NCBI RefSeq assembly: GCF_001425045.1 | Contig: NZ_LMDJ01000012.1 | Coordinates: 360,141 to 424,140 of the forward strand | From: Massilia sp. Root351 | Lineage (GTDB): Bacteria > Pseudomonadota > Gammaproteobacteria > Burkholderiales > Burkholderiaceae_D | Reading direction: 5' to 3' | DNA: 64,000 nt | Part shown: positions 48,716 to 56,721 of the stretch, piece by piece | How positions within the stretch are numbered: the first letter of the stretch is position 1 | Layout: every line of letters starts with the position of its first letter | Made by a program: the position numbers and the translations under genes | Notes under the pieces: model-generated | Database searches by the model: none | The model's input: only the letters and a program-made list of their open reading frames with translations | Told to the model about the DNA's origin: nothing

Positions 48716-49258
48716 CTAGCGCTCGCCCTTGAACGTTTCGCGCTCGATCAGCACGGTTTCGGTGCCGTCGGTCAGCCAGATCTGGCCGTCCTGGATGGTG
48801 CATTGCAGCTGCATGGTGCGCTGGGCCATCTTGGCCAGCTGCTCGGTCGCCTCGGACTGCAGGTTGATCACGCTGAGGTTCTTGGCGCGGTCGACCTTGT
48901 TGGCCAGCGCCTTCCACCAGATATGGCTGGTGGCGTTATAGCTGTACACCACCACTTGCTCCGAGCGGCCGGCGCCCTTCATCAGCTTCTTGTCGTCCGG
49001 CTGGCCCACTTCGATCCACAGCTGGATGGCGCCGGTCAGGTCCTTCTGCCACAGGTCCGGCTCGTCGGTGTCGAACAAGCCCTTGGTGAAGGTCAGGTGC
49101 TCGTGTGCGTGGATGGCGAACGCCAGCAGGCGCACCATCATGCGTTCGTCGGTTTCAGACGGATGGCGCGCCAGCGTCAGCAGGTGCGTGTCGTAGTAAT
49201 TGCGGTCCATGTCCGCAATCGATAATTCGGCTTTGTAGATTGTTGCTTTGAGGGCCAT
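48716..49258 (-). CDS. YaeQ family protein
   Basis: 180 residues, cytoplasmic, matching the YaeQ family end to end (MALKATIYKAELSIADMDRNYY at the start, GLFDTDEPDLWQKDLTG in the middle, WIEVGQPD). The fold is nuclease-like (PD-(D/E)XK type), and enterobacterial YaeQ was once linked to suppression of RfaH loss. The actual function is not established. It sits between purU and the M48 peptidase gene on the same strand. Confidence 0.9.
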   Translation of the reverse strand: MALKATIYKAELSIADMDRNYYDTHLLTLARHPSETDERMMVRLLAFAIHAHEHLTFTKGLFDTDEPDLWQKDLTGAIQLWIEVGQPDDKKLMKGAGRSEQVVVYSYNATSHIWWKALANKVDRAKNLSVINLQSEATEQLAKMAQRTMQLQCTIQDGQIWLTDGTETVLIERETFKGER

Positions 49259-49282
49259 TGCACACTTCTATGTTCGGTAAGG

Positions 49283-50152
49283 TTATTTGAATACGACGGT
49301 CTTGGCGCCGTTTTGCAGCACGCGGTGTTCGGTGAACCATTTCACGGCGCGCGCCAGCACCACGCATTCGACGTCGCGGCCGATGGCCGATAGCGTGTCC
49401 GCGTCCATCGAATGGTCGACCCGTTCCACGTCCTGCTCGATGATCGGGCCTTCATCCAGGTCGCTGGTGACGAAGTGCGCGGTGGCGCCGATCAGCTTCA
49501 CGCCCCGGTGGTGCGCCTGCGCATACGGCTTGGCGCCCTTGAAACTGGGCAGGAAGGAATGGTGGATATTGATGGCCTTGCCCTTCAGGCGGGCGCACAG
49601 CTGCGGCGACAGGATCTGCATATAGCGCGCCAGCACCACCAGGTCGATCTTGTGGTTGTCCATCAGCTCGATGATGCGCGCTTCCTGCGCCAGCTTGGCC
49701 TCTTCCGGCGCACCGGCCGCCAGCGGCAGGTAGTGGAAGGGAATGTTGTAGCTGGCCGCCAACTGGTAGAAGTCCATGTGATTGGACACGATGGCCGGAA
49801 TTTCCACCGGCAGCAGGCCGCTCTTGTAGCGGAACAGCAGGTCGTTCAGGCAATGGCCGATTTTCGAGACCATCAGCATCACGCGCGGCTTGGCGCGCGC
49901 GTCGCGCAGCTCCCAGTCCAGCTTCATGGACTCGCCCAGCTGCGCAAAATCGGCGCGCAGCTGCTCGTCGTTGACGCCCGGCTCGTCCAGCGAGAAATGC
50001 ACGCGCATGAAAAACAGCTGCGATTCGGCGTCGCCGAACTGTGCGGAGTCTATGATGTTGCAACCGTGTTCGGCCAAGAAGCCTGACACGCGGTGCACAA
50101 TGCCGCGCTGGTCGAGGCAGGACAGGGTAAGGATGTATTCTGGATGCGTCAT
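49283..50152 (-). CDS. purU: Formyltetrahydrofolate deformylase
   Basis: Hydrolyses 10-formyl-tetrahydrofolate to formate and tetrahydrofolate, balancing one-carbon units and supplying formate for PurT. 289 residues: an N-terminal ACT domain (about 1-85, LSCLDQRGIVHRVSGFLAEHGCNI) and a formyltransferase-like catalytic domain with the Asn-His-Asp set in NIHHSFLPSFKGAKPY and HFVTSDLDEGPIIEQD. It is divergent from the CurA-like gene. Confidence 0.95.
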   Translation of the reverse strand: MTHPEYILTLSCLDQRGIVHRVSGFLAEHGCNIIDSAQFGDAESQLFFMRVHFSLDEPGVNDEQLRADFAQLGESMKLDWELRDARAKPRVMLMVSKIGHCLNDLLFRYKSGLLPVEIPAIVSNHMDFYQLAASYNIPFHYLPLAAGAPEEAKLAQEARIIELMDNHKIDLVVLARYMQILSPQLCARLKGKAINIHHSFLPSFKGAKPYAQAHHRGVKLIGATAHFVTSDLDEGPIIEQDVERVDHSMDADTLSAIGRDVECVVLARAVKWFTEHRVLQNGAKTVVFK

Positions 50153-50234
50153 GTCAAAAAATTTCAGGTTAGACGAATATCAACCCGCTATTGTCGCACG
50201 CCTGCGCGGCAGTTCCATTTATTTGAAAAATAGC

Positions 50235-50242
50235 ACGATCGT
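50235..50242. promoter_or_regulatory. Possible TetR-type operator upstream of the CurA-like gene
   Basis: AGCACGATCGTTC centres on the palindrome ACGATCGT, 47 bp before the start codon, within an AT-rich promoter region. TetR-family regulators of aldehyde or electrophile reductases often use such cores. No regulator gene is adjacent. Confidence 0.3.
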
Positions 50243-50288
50243 TCAATTCTAAGTTATAGTTCAAGCACTCACTATTTGGAGACACAAA

Positions 50289-51305
50289 ATGACCTTGGAG
50301 AACCTGCAATTCCGCCTGGCCAGCCGTCCGCTCGGCATGGCCAAAGAAACCGACTTCCAGAAGGCAGCCGAGCCGCTGCGCGAACTGGCGGACGGCGAGA
50401 TCACCGTCAAGACGCTCTACCTGTCGCTGGACCCGGCCATGCGCGGCTGGATGAACGACGCCAAATCCTACATCCGCCCGGTCGCCATCGGCGAAGTGAT
50501 GCGCGCCGGCGGCGTGGGCGAAGTGGTGGCATCCAAGTCGCCGAAGTACGCGGTGGGCGATATCGTGTCCGGCGGCATCGGCGTGCAATCCTACTGGCAA
50601 GGTGCGGCGGACGACAAGAGCGCCTCCTTTTTCAAGATCGACGGCCGGCTGGCGCCGCTGACCACGTGGATGAACACCCTGGGCATGCCGGGCATGACGG
50701 CCTATTTCGGCCTGCTGGAAGTGGGCCAGCCGAAAGCCGGCGAAACGGTGGTGGTGTCCGGCGCGGCAGGCGCGGTCGGCCAGACCGTGGGCCAGGTGGC
50801 CAAGCAGCTCGGCTGCCGCGTGGTGGGCATTGCCGGCGGCAAGGAGAAATGCGACTTCGTGGTCAATGAACTGGGCTTTGACGCCTGCATCGACTACAAG
50901 ACCGGCTCGGTGCGCGACGGCCTGAAAGAGCACTGCCCGCAAGGCGTGGACGTGTATTTCGACAACGTGGGCGGCGACATCCTCGACACCGTGCTGACGC
51001 GCATCAACATGAAGGCGCGCATCGTCATCTGCGGCGCGATCTCCCAGTACAACAACACCACGCCCGTGAAAGGCCCCGCCAACTACCTGTCGCTGCTGGT
51101 GAACCGCGCGCGCATGGAGGGCATGGTGGTGTTCGACTACGCCGACCGCTACCACCTGGGCGTGGCCGCGCTGGCGGGCTGGCTGAAGGAAGGCAAGATC
51201 AAGAGCAAGGAAGACGTGGTGCAGGGGATAGAAAACTTCCCGCAGGCATTGACGATGCTGTTCGAAGGCAAGAACTTCGGCAAGCTTGTGCTGAAAGTCG
51301 CCTGA
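50289..51305 (+). CDS. CurA-like NADPH-dependent oxidoreductase (MDR family)
   Basis: 338 residues of the zinc-free medium-chain dehydrogenase/reductase group that includes E. coli CurA and leukotriene B4 12-hydroxydehydrogenases. Marks are SLDPAMRGWMNDAKSY near residue 50, the nucleotide loop SGAAGAVGQTVGQ near 157, and YFDNVGG near 219. These enzymes reduce the double bond of alpha,beta-unsaturated carbonyls. TTTGGAGACACAAA precedes the start. An ACGATCGT palindrome at 50235-50242 may be an operator. Confidence 0.9.
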   Translation: MTLENLQFRLASRPLGMAKETDFQKAAEPLRELADGEITVKTLYLSLDPAMRGWMNDAKSYIRPVAIGEVMRAGGVGEVVASKSPKYAVGDIVSGGIGVQSYWQGAADDKSASFFKIDGRLAPLTTWMNTLGMPGMTAYFGLLEVGQPKAGETVVVSGAAGAVGQTVGQVAKQLGCRVVGIAGGKEKCDFVVNELGFDACIDYKTGSVRDGLKEHCPQGVDVYFDNVGGDILDTVLTRINMKARIVICGAISQYNNTTPVKGPANYLSLLVNRARMEGMVVFDYADRYHLGVAALAGWLKEGKIKSKEDVVQGIENFPQALTMLFEGKNFGKLVLKVA

Positions 51306-51406
51306 ACGCCATTCTCGCGGAACTAAGCGCCATGACACTTCTCTAATTGACGGAGCAGCCAGCCTGGCTGCCCGTCCAACGTTCACTACGATCAAGGAGA
51401 AGGGTC

Positions 51407-51727
51407 ATGGCTACAAATCAAGGCGATCAAGGCAAAGGCAGCGCCACCAAAGGCACGGCAAAACGCGGGTTCGCGGCGATGGATGAAGCGCAGCAACGCA
51501 GCATCGCGAGCAAAGGCGGACAGGCTGCACACCAGAAGGGCACGGCGCACGAATTCGACTCCGAGGAAGCGCGCCGCGCCGGCCAGAAAGGCGGCGAAGC
51601 GGTCAGCCGCGACCGCGAGCACATGGCGGAGATAGGCCGCAAGGGCGGCGAGAGCCGCCAATCCGCCAACCGCGCTGCGGGCAACCGCCAGGGCGGCAGC
51701 GGCGCCAAGACGGACGACAAGCAATGA
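51407..51727 (+). CDS. KGG-repeat stress protein (YciG/Con-10 type)
   Basis: 106 residues, very hydrophilic and probably disordered, with Gly-Lys-Gly-Gly repeats: KRGFAAMDEAQQRSIASKGGQAAH, AGQKGGEAVS and IGRKGGESRQ. The Stress_induced_KGG family is induced in stationary phase or under desiccation. An AAGGAGAAGGGTC site precedes the ATG. dps follows 178 bp later, so two stationary-phase genes are adjacent, each apparently with its own promoter. Confidence 0.85.
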   Translation: MATNQGDQGKGSATKGTAKRGFAAMDEAQQRSIASKGGQAAHQKGTAHEFDSEEARRAGQKGGEAVSRDREHMAEIGRKGGESRQSANRAAGNRQGGSGAKTDDKQ

Positions 51728-51836
51728 GGCGAACATGGCCTGCGCGGCGCGCCCCGCAGTGCACAGCCTCTTTATCCCCCTTTTGACAGAGGCGCGCACT
51801 GCACCATAGCGTCCGCCGTGTTTCATCGTGCTGGGC

Positions 51837-51885
51837 TAGAATCGGCAGGCCCGCTGGCAAGGGCCAGCGTTTGCTACCGATTCTA
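51837..51885 (+). promoter_or_regulatory. Two-tier palindrome over the dps promoter
   Basis: TAGAATCGG (51837-51845) and CCGATTCTA (51877-51885) enclose a second hairpin, CGCTGGC-AAGG-GCCAGCG (51852-51869). The left arm contains a plausible -10 box, TAGAAT. The structure ends 20 bp before the dps start, so it could be an operator, an mRNA leader hairpin, or both. Confidence 0.5.
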
Positions 51886-51905
51886 CCCACCATCACGAGG
51901 CAGAC

Positions 51906-52409
51906 ATGACTGCAACTTCAAAACAGGGCGGCGATGCGCTGACCACCCCGACCGACCTGGGCTCGAAAGCCCGCAAGGAAGTCACGCTGGGCCTGAACCG
52001 CCTGCTGGCGGATGCGTTCACGCTCTACATCAAGTGCAAGAACTTCCACTGGCACGTGAGCGGCCCGCACTTCCGCTCCTACCATCTGCTGCTCGACGAG
52101 CAGGCCACCGCCGTCTACGCCATGCTGGACCCGGTGGCCGAGCGCGTGCGCAAGCTGGGCGGCAGCACGCTGCGCTCGGTGAGCCATATCGCGGAACTGC
52201 AGCGCATCAAGGACAACAACGCCGAATACGTCGATCCGGTGGCCATGTTGAACGAATTGCGTGAAGACAACCAGCAACTGGTGAAGTTCATGCGCGAAGT
52301 GCACGAGATCTGCGACCAGGACAACGATATCGCCACCGCCAGCCTGCTGGAAAACTGGATCGACGAGGCCGAACAGCGCATCTGGTTCCTGTTCGAATCG
52401 ACCCGCTAA
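51906..52409 (+). CDS. dps: Dps ferritin-like DNA-protection protein
   Basis: Dodecameric miniferritin that oxidises and stores iron and shields DNA in starvation or peroxide stress. 167 residues of the Dps four-helix bundle. The inter-subunit ferroxidase ligands are seen as NFHWHVSGPHF (His) and HLLLDEQATAVYAMLDPVAERV (Asp/Glu); the C-terminal half has the usual EDNQQLVKFMREVHEICDQDND helix. The N-terminal tail is short and has few Lys, so direct DNA binding through the tail is doubtful. Confidence 0.95.
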   Translation: MTATSKQGGDALTTPTDLGSKARKEVTLGLNRLLADAFTLYIKCKNFHWHVSGPHFRSYHLLLDEQATAVYAMLDPVAERVRKLGGSTLRSVSHIAELQRIKDNNAEYVDPVAMLNELREDNQQLVKFMREVHEICDQDNDIATASLLENWIDEAEQRIWFLFESTR

Positions 52410-52469
52410 AACCTTGTCAGCCGGGCATGCTAGAATCGGTCGGACCTCAACCACAAGGTCCGCTCCGAC

Positions 52470-53105
52470 ATGGCACTGTTCCCCCTCGACACCCTGGCCG
52501 CCTACGTGGCGGCCGTCCTGCTGCTGGTCATCTCTCCCGGCCCCGACAACATCCTGGCCATCAGCCGTGGCCTGAGCCAGGGCCGCGCCGCCGCCGCCCT
52601 GTCCGCGTCCGCCGCAGGGCTGGGCATCATGCTGCACTCCATCGCTGCGGCGCTTGGACTGACGCTGCTGATCCAGGCCTCGCCCGCCGCCTTCTGGGCC
52701 GTCAAACTGGTTGGCGCCGCCTACCTGCTCTACCTGGGCTACAAGGCACTCAGCTCGCACGGCCTGATCTCGTTCCGGCCCGCCGCGCGGCAGAGCCTGC
52801 GCAGCATCTTCGCCAGCGGCCTGCTCTCCACCATCCTCAACCCCAAGCCCGGGCTGTTCGTGCTGGCTTTCATCCCGCAGTTCGTCAGCGCCGAGCGCGG
52901 CTCGGTGACGGTGCAGATGCTGGCCTACGGCGCGATTTTCGCCGTACTGACGGCCGCCATCTTTGCGCTCATGGGCTGCTACGCGGCCAAGCTGTCGGAC
53001 TGGATGGCGCAGCGCCCGCGCGCCACCAAAGGCCTCAACGTCGGTGCCGGCGTGGCCTTTGTGGCCTCCGGCATCTCCATACTCGCGCTGGGCAACCGCC
53101 GCTAG
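52470..53105 (+). CDS. LysE/RhtB family amino-acid exporter
   Basis: 211 residues with six predicted membrane segments. The family signature SPGPDNILAISRGLSQGRAAA lies at about residues 23-43, and the NPKPGLFVLAFIPQFV segment in the middle is conserved. Members export amino acids such as threonine, homoserine or lysine. A seven-pair hairpin (CGGACCT/AGGTCCG, 52441-52462) occupies the leader just before the start, and a TAGAAT -10 box precedes it at about 52431. The substrate is unknown. Confidence 0.88.
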   Translation: MALFPLDTLAAYVAAVLLLVISPGPDNILAISRGLSQGRAAAALSASAAGLGIMLHSIAAALGLTLLIQASPAAFWAVKLVGAAYLLYLGYKALSSHGLISFRPAARQSLRSIFASGLLSTILNPKPGLFVLAFIPQFVSAERGSVTVQMLAYGAIFAVLTAAIFALMGCYAAKLSDWMAQRPRATKGLNVGAGVAFVASGISILALGNRR

Positions 53106-53109
53106 GCCA

Positions 53110-53928
53110 TCAGGCCGGCACGCCCACGATCACGCTGGAGGCCTTGAACAGGGCCGTGGCTTGCATGCCCTCCTCCAGCGCCAGTGCCTGGCTGCTTTCC
53201 AGCGTCACGGTGGCGCCTATGGTGCCGCCCCCCGGCAGCGCGATGCTCACATCCGCGCTCACCGCGCCGGGCACCAGGCGCGAGACCACGCCCTTGAGCT
53301 GGTTGCGCGCCGACAGCCGCGCCCCTTCGGCCTCCGTGGCGACAATCACCGACGACGCCTTCACCAGCGCGAACGCCTCCGATCCCACCTGCAATCCCAG
53401 GCCGGCAGTGCTCTCGTGCGTGATGATGGCCACGACCTGCTGGCCGCCGACGATGGCGATGGTGACTTCATCGTTCACGGCGCCGGTCTTGATGGCCGAC
53501 ACAGTGCCGGCGAAATGGTTGCGGGCGCTGGTTCTCATTTTCATGGTCTGGATCAAAAGGAAATCATCAGCCAGCGCGTGCGACTGGCGGCTCAGGTGTT
53601 CCACGAACAGGCGGTGCTCGCGCTCGATCTTGTGGAAGTTCTCCACCAGCTGCGCGCCGCGTCTGGTCAGCCGCGTACCGCCGCCGCCCTTGCCGCCGGC
53701 AACCCGCTCCACCAGCGGCTCGCCGGCCAGGTTGTTCATCGCCTCGATGGCGTCCCAGGCGCCCTTGTAGCTCATCTTCACCGCCTTGGCGGCCTGCGTG
53801 ATGGAGCCGCATGCCGCGATGCTGGCCAGCAGCGCCACGCGGTTGGAGCCCCCCAGGTGCTCGCCGCCCACCGTCATCCAGACCTTGCCGTCCAAGGCCA
53901 GTTCCTTGTCGTCATCCGCCATTGCCAT
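53110..53928 (-). CDS. modE: Molybdate-responsive regulator ModE
   Basis: 272 residues: an N-terminal LysR-like winged helix (about 20-110, GSITQAAKAVKMSYKGAWDAIEAMN) and two tandem molybdate-binding Mop domains (about 130-200 and 205-272, with SARNHFAGTVSAIKTGAVNDEV and SARNQLKGVVSRLVPGAVSADV). With molybdate bound, ModE represses modABC. A matching operator lies upstream of modA. Its start overlaps the end of modC by 17 bp, so it is the last gene of the modABCE operon. Confidence 0.94.
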   Translation of the reverse strand: MAMADDDKELALDGKVWMTVGGEHLGGSNRVALLASIAACGSITQAAKAVKMSYKGAWDAIEAMNNLAGEPLVERVAGGKGGGGTRLTRRGAQLVENFHKIEREHRLFVEHLSRQSHALADDFLLIQTMKMRTSARNHFAGTVSAIKTGAVNDEVTIAIVGGQQVVAIITHESTAGLGLQVGSEAFALVKASSVIVATEAEGARLSARNQLKGVVSRLVPGAVSADVSIALPGGGTIGATVTLESSQALALEEGMQATALFKASSVIVGVPA

Positions 53929-54625
53929 TCTCCTCGATGACGGCGCCGTCGGCCATCGTCAGTACATGCCCGCCGAAAACGCGCGCGTCCTCCGGGTCAT
54001 GGGTAATCATCAGCATGGGAATATTCAGCCGGCGCTGCAAGGCGTCCAGCTCTTCGCGCATGCGCACGCGCAGCACCGGGTCCAGCGCGGCGAAGGGCTC
54101 GTCCAGCAGCAGCGCCGCTGGATCGGCGATCAGCGCACGCGCCAGCGCCACCCGCTGCCGCTGCCCGCCCGACAACTGCGAGGGCAACTGCTGCGCCACC
54201 GCCTGCAGCTGGAAGGCTTCCAGCCAGTACTCCAGCCGTTCGCCATCGACGCGCGGAGCGGGATTGAACCAGTCCAGATTCGGCCAGCCCCAACCAGACC
54301 AGCCCCGGCTCAGCCCGAACACGATATTCTGCCGCACGTTCAGGTGCGGAAACAGCGCGTAGTCCTGGAACAGATAGCCCACGCGTCGGCGCTGCACCGG
54401 CAGGTTGATGCGCGCGGCACTGTCGAACAGCCGGCGACCGCCCAGTTCAATGCTGCCGGCGTCCGGCGTGATCAGTCCGGCGATGGCCTTGAGCAGCATG
54501 CTCTTGCCCGCCCCGGACGCGCCGTAGATAACGATGCGGCGGCTGTCGGAGCGCAGGCGCGCCTTCAGGGTGAATTCACGCGGGCCGGCGCGCAGGGTCT
54601 TGGCGATATCGAGCTGGATCTGCAT
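53912..54625 (-). CDS. modC: Molybdate ABC transporter ATPase
   Basis: 237 residues. Walker A GASGAGKS (near 35-42), Q-loop FQDYALFPHL, ABC signature LSGGQRQRVALARAL and Walker B LLLDEPFAALD are all intact. Many ModC proteins have an extra C-terminal Mop domain of about 100 residues; it is absent here, so molybdate sensing would fall to ModE alone. The gene lies 1 bp after modB. Confidence 0.92.
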   Translation of the reverse strand: MQIQLDIAKTLRAGPREFTLKARLRSDSRRIVIYGASGAGKSMLLKAIAGLITPDAGSIELGGRRLFDSAARINLPVQRRRVGYLFQDYALFPHLNVRQNIVFGLSRGWSGWGWPNLDWFNPAPRVDGERLEYWLEAFQLQAVAQQLPSQLSGGQRQRVALARALIADPAALLLDEPFAALDPVLRVRMREELDALQRRLNIPMLMITHDPEDARVFGGHVLTMADGAVIEENGNGG

Positions 54626-54626
54626 G

Positions 54627-55292
54627 TCAGGGCTGCCGCGTAGGCGTGAGTTTGTTGGCCAGCACCAGCACCGCCACGCAGGTCACCGAAGTAATGATGA
54701 CCAGCAGATTGGCGGTGTCGTCCTGCCCCGCCTGTACCGCCTCGTAGACGGCGATCGACAGGGTTTGCGTCTTGCCGGGGATGCTGCCGGCCACCATCAG
54801 CGTGGCGCCGAATTCGCCCATGGAGCGCGCGAAGGCAAGCAAGGTTCCCGCCAGCACGCCGCGCCAGGCCAGCGGCATGGTCACGCGCAGGAATACGCCG
54901 GTGCCCGACACGCCCAGCACGCGGGCGGCGTCCTCCAGTTGCGTGTCCACCGTTTCAAACGCGGAACGCGCGGCTTTCAGCACCAGCGGGAAAGCCACCA
55001 CGGCGGCGGCGATCACCGCCGCCTGCCAGGTAAAGATCAGGTTGATGCCGAAGTGCTGCTGCAGCCAGTGGCCTATCGGACCGTTGCGGCCAATCAGCAC
55101 CAGCAGGTAGTAGCCCAGCACTGTGGGCGGCATTACCATCGGCAGGGTCAGGATCGCGTCCAGCATGTCGCGGCCGGGGAAACGCGCGCGCGCCAGCAGA
55201 TAGCCCAGCGCCACGCCGAACACCACGTCCAGCACAGTGGCCCACAGCGCTACCTTCAGCGATAGCGACAGCGCGATCCATGCCGATTCCAT
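54627..55292 (-). CDS. modB: Molybdate ABC transporter permease
   Basis: 221 residues with about five or six membrane segments and the inner-membrane permease (EAA) loop in SAFETVDTQLEDAARVLGVSGTGVF. It follows modA by 3 bp. It forms the channel for molybdate delivered by ModA. Confidence 0.93.
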   Translation of the reverse strand: MESAWIALSLSLKVALWATVLDVVFGVALGYLLARARFPGRDMLDAILTLPMVMPPTVLGYYLLVLIGRNGPIGHWLQQHFGINLIFTWQAAVIAAAVVAFPLVLKAARSAFETVDTQLEDAARVLGVSGTGVFLRVTMPLAWRGVLAGTLLAFARSMGEFGATLMVAGSIPGKTQTLSIAVYEAVQAGQDDTANLLVIITSVTCVAVLVLANKLTPTRQP

Positions 55293-55295
55293 CGT

Positions 55296-56042
55296 TTAAG
55301 GACGTCCGAAGCCGTATTTGGCCAGGATGGCCTGGCCGGCCGGCGCCAGCGCGTACGCCAGGAACTTGCCGCCCCCGGCGGGATTGGGCGCTGCGCGGAC
55401 CGCGGCGATCGGGTACAGCACCGGCGACTCGGTCGGCACCGGCAGCGCCGCCTTGACCTTGTCCTTCATTACCAGCGCGTCGGTGGCGTAGACGAAACCG
55501 GCATCGACTTCGCCGCGCGCCACGTAGTCCAGGCTCTGGCGCACGGAGGCGCCGAAGATCAGCTTGGGCTCGACAGCGGTCCACAAGCCGGCCTTTTCCA
55601 GCGCTTGCTTCGCGTAGCGGCCCACCGGCACACCGGCCGGATTGCCCATGGCGACCCTGGCCACGGCAGGCAGGCGCAGATCGGCCAGGCTCTTGACGGG
55701 CAAGGTGCTGGCGGCGGGCACGATCAGCACCAGCGAGTTGCTGACGAAGTTCTTGCGGCTGCCGGCCGCCAGCAACTGCTGCTGCTCGGCCTTGTCCATC
55801 GCTTCCTGGTCGGCAGAGGCGAATACGTCGACCGGCGCGCCCTTGGCGATCTGGGCCACCAGCGCGTCCGAGGCGGCGAAGTTGAGCAGTACCTTGTCGC
55901 CCGGGTGCGCGGCCTCGTACGCTTGCGACAACTCCTTGAAGGCGTTGGTCAGGCTGGCGGCGGCGGATACGGTAATATCGGCGGCGCTGGCAACGCCCAT
56001 GGCGGACGCCAGCGCGGCGGCGAGACAAAGCTTCTTCAGCAT
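55296..56042 (-). CDS. modA: Periplasmic molybdate-binding protein
   Basis: 248 residues from the ATG at 56042, after AAGGAGTGCTTG; the longer frame adds ten residues that precede the ribosome binding site. Signal peptide to about residue 20 (VASA), then the type II binding-protein fold with the oxyanion-contact segments AAASLTNAFKELSQAYE, NFAASDALVAQI and GEVDAGFVYATDA. Imports molybdate (or tungstate) that the molybdenum hydroxylase at 29081 requires. Confidence 0.94.
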   Translation of the reverse strand: MLKKLCLAAALASAMGVASAADITVSAAASLTNAFKELSQAYEAAHPGDKVLLNFAASDALVAQIAKGAPVDVFASADQEAMDKAEQQQLLAAGSRKNFVSNSLVLIVPAASTLPVKSLADLRLPAVARVAMGNPAGVPVGRYAKQALEKAGLWTAVEPKLIFGASVRQSLDYVARGEVDAGFVYATDALVMKDKVKAALPVPTESPVLYPIAAVRAAPNPAGGGKFLAYALAPAGQAILAKYGFGRP

Positions 56043-56067
56043 CAAGCACTCCTTCTGCATGGAAAAT

Positions 56068-56091
56068 CGCAATATACTCGATTATATAGCG
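56068..56091 (-). promoter_or_regulatory. ModE box over the modA promoter
   Basis: CGCAATATA-CTCGAT-TATATAGCG is a 9-6-9 inverted repeat with one mismatch and matches the known ModE operator pattern CGNTATATA-N6-TATATANCG. On the minus strand it contains a perfect -10 box TATAAT (56081-56086), so bound ModE would block RNA polymerase. The box lies 26 bp before the modA start codon. Confidence 0.8.
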
Positions 56092-56138
56092 GAATGTGAT
56101 ACATTCTCGCCTCCCCACCCATCCGGCCATCCGTATAT

Positions 56139-56645
56139 ATGCAGCCCCTGAAGTACCTCAGCGCCTATTCCGAGCAAATGCAGCAGCAAGTCCAGCAATT
56201 GATCGCGCAGGACAAACTGGCCGACGTGCTGACAAAGCGCTATCCGAGCGCGCACGGCATCCGCACCGACAAGGCGCTGTACCAGTACGTCCAGGATTTG
56301 AGGAATGAGCACCTGCGCAACGCCGCGCCGATCGACAAGGTGGCGTTCGACAGCAAGATCCACGTCATCAACCACGCGCTGGGGCTGCACACGTCGATCT
56401 CGCGGGTCCAGGGCGGCAAGCTGAAGGCCAAGCACGAAATCCGCGTGGCCACCATGTTCAAGGAAGTACCGCTGGAATTCCTGCGCATGATCGCCGTGCA
56501 TGAACTGGCGCACGTGAAGGAAAAGCAGCACGACAAAGCCTTCTACAAGCTATGCACGTATATGGAGCCGAACTACCACCAGTACGAGTTCGACCTGCGC
56601 CTCTACCTTACCCAGCTCGACCTGAGCGGCACCAAGCTCTGGTAA
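56139..56645 (+). CDS. YgjP-like (M48/DUF45) metallopeptidase domain protein
   Basis: 168 residues, cytoplasmic. The zinc motif HELAHVKEKQHDKAFY (HExxH plus a third His) matches the YgjP/WLM-like gluzincin family. YgjP proteins have no established substrate. The gene is divergent from modA and converges on the LOG gene, with the long palindrome at 56654 just after its stop. Confidence 0.85.
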   Translation: MQPLKYLSAYSEQMQQQVQQLIAQDKLADVLTKRYPSAHGIRTDKALYQYVQDLRNEHLRNAAPIDKVAFDSKIHVINHALGLHTSISRVQGGKLKAKHEIRVATMFKEVPLEFLRMIAVHELAHVKEKQHDKAFYKLCTYMEPNYHQYEFDLRLYLTQLDLSGTKLW

Positions 56646-56653
56646 CCGCCAAA

Positions 56654-56719
56654 AAAATGGGGTCAGGGTTAATTATTTTTGCAACTAATTGCAAAAATAA
56701 TTAACCCTGACCCCATTTT
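56654..56719. repeat. Perfect 66-bp palindrome (REP-like) serving as bidirectional terminator
   Basis: Two 31-nt arms (56654-56684 and 56689-56719) are perfectly complementary around the loop CTAA. The arm starts AAAATGGGGTCAGGG and ends in ATTTTTGCAA. It fills the gap between the convergent YgjP and LOG genes, and the A/T ends supply a T-tract on both strands. It is much more AT-rich than its surroundings. It resembles dispersed palindromes mobilised by REP-associated tyrosine transposases (inference). Confidence 0.85.
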
Positions 56720-56721
56720 GC

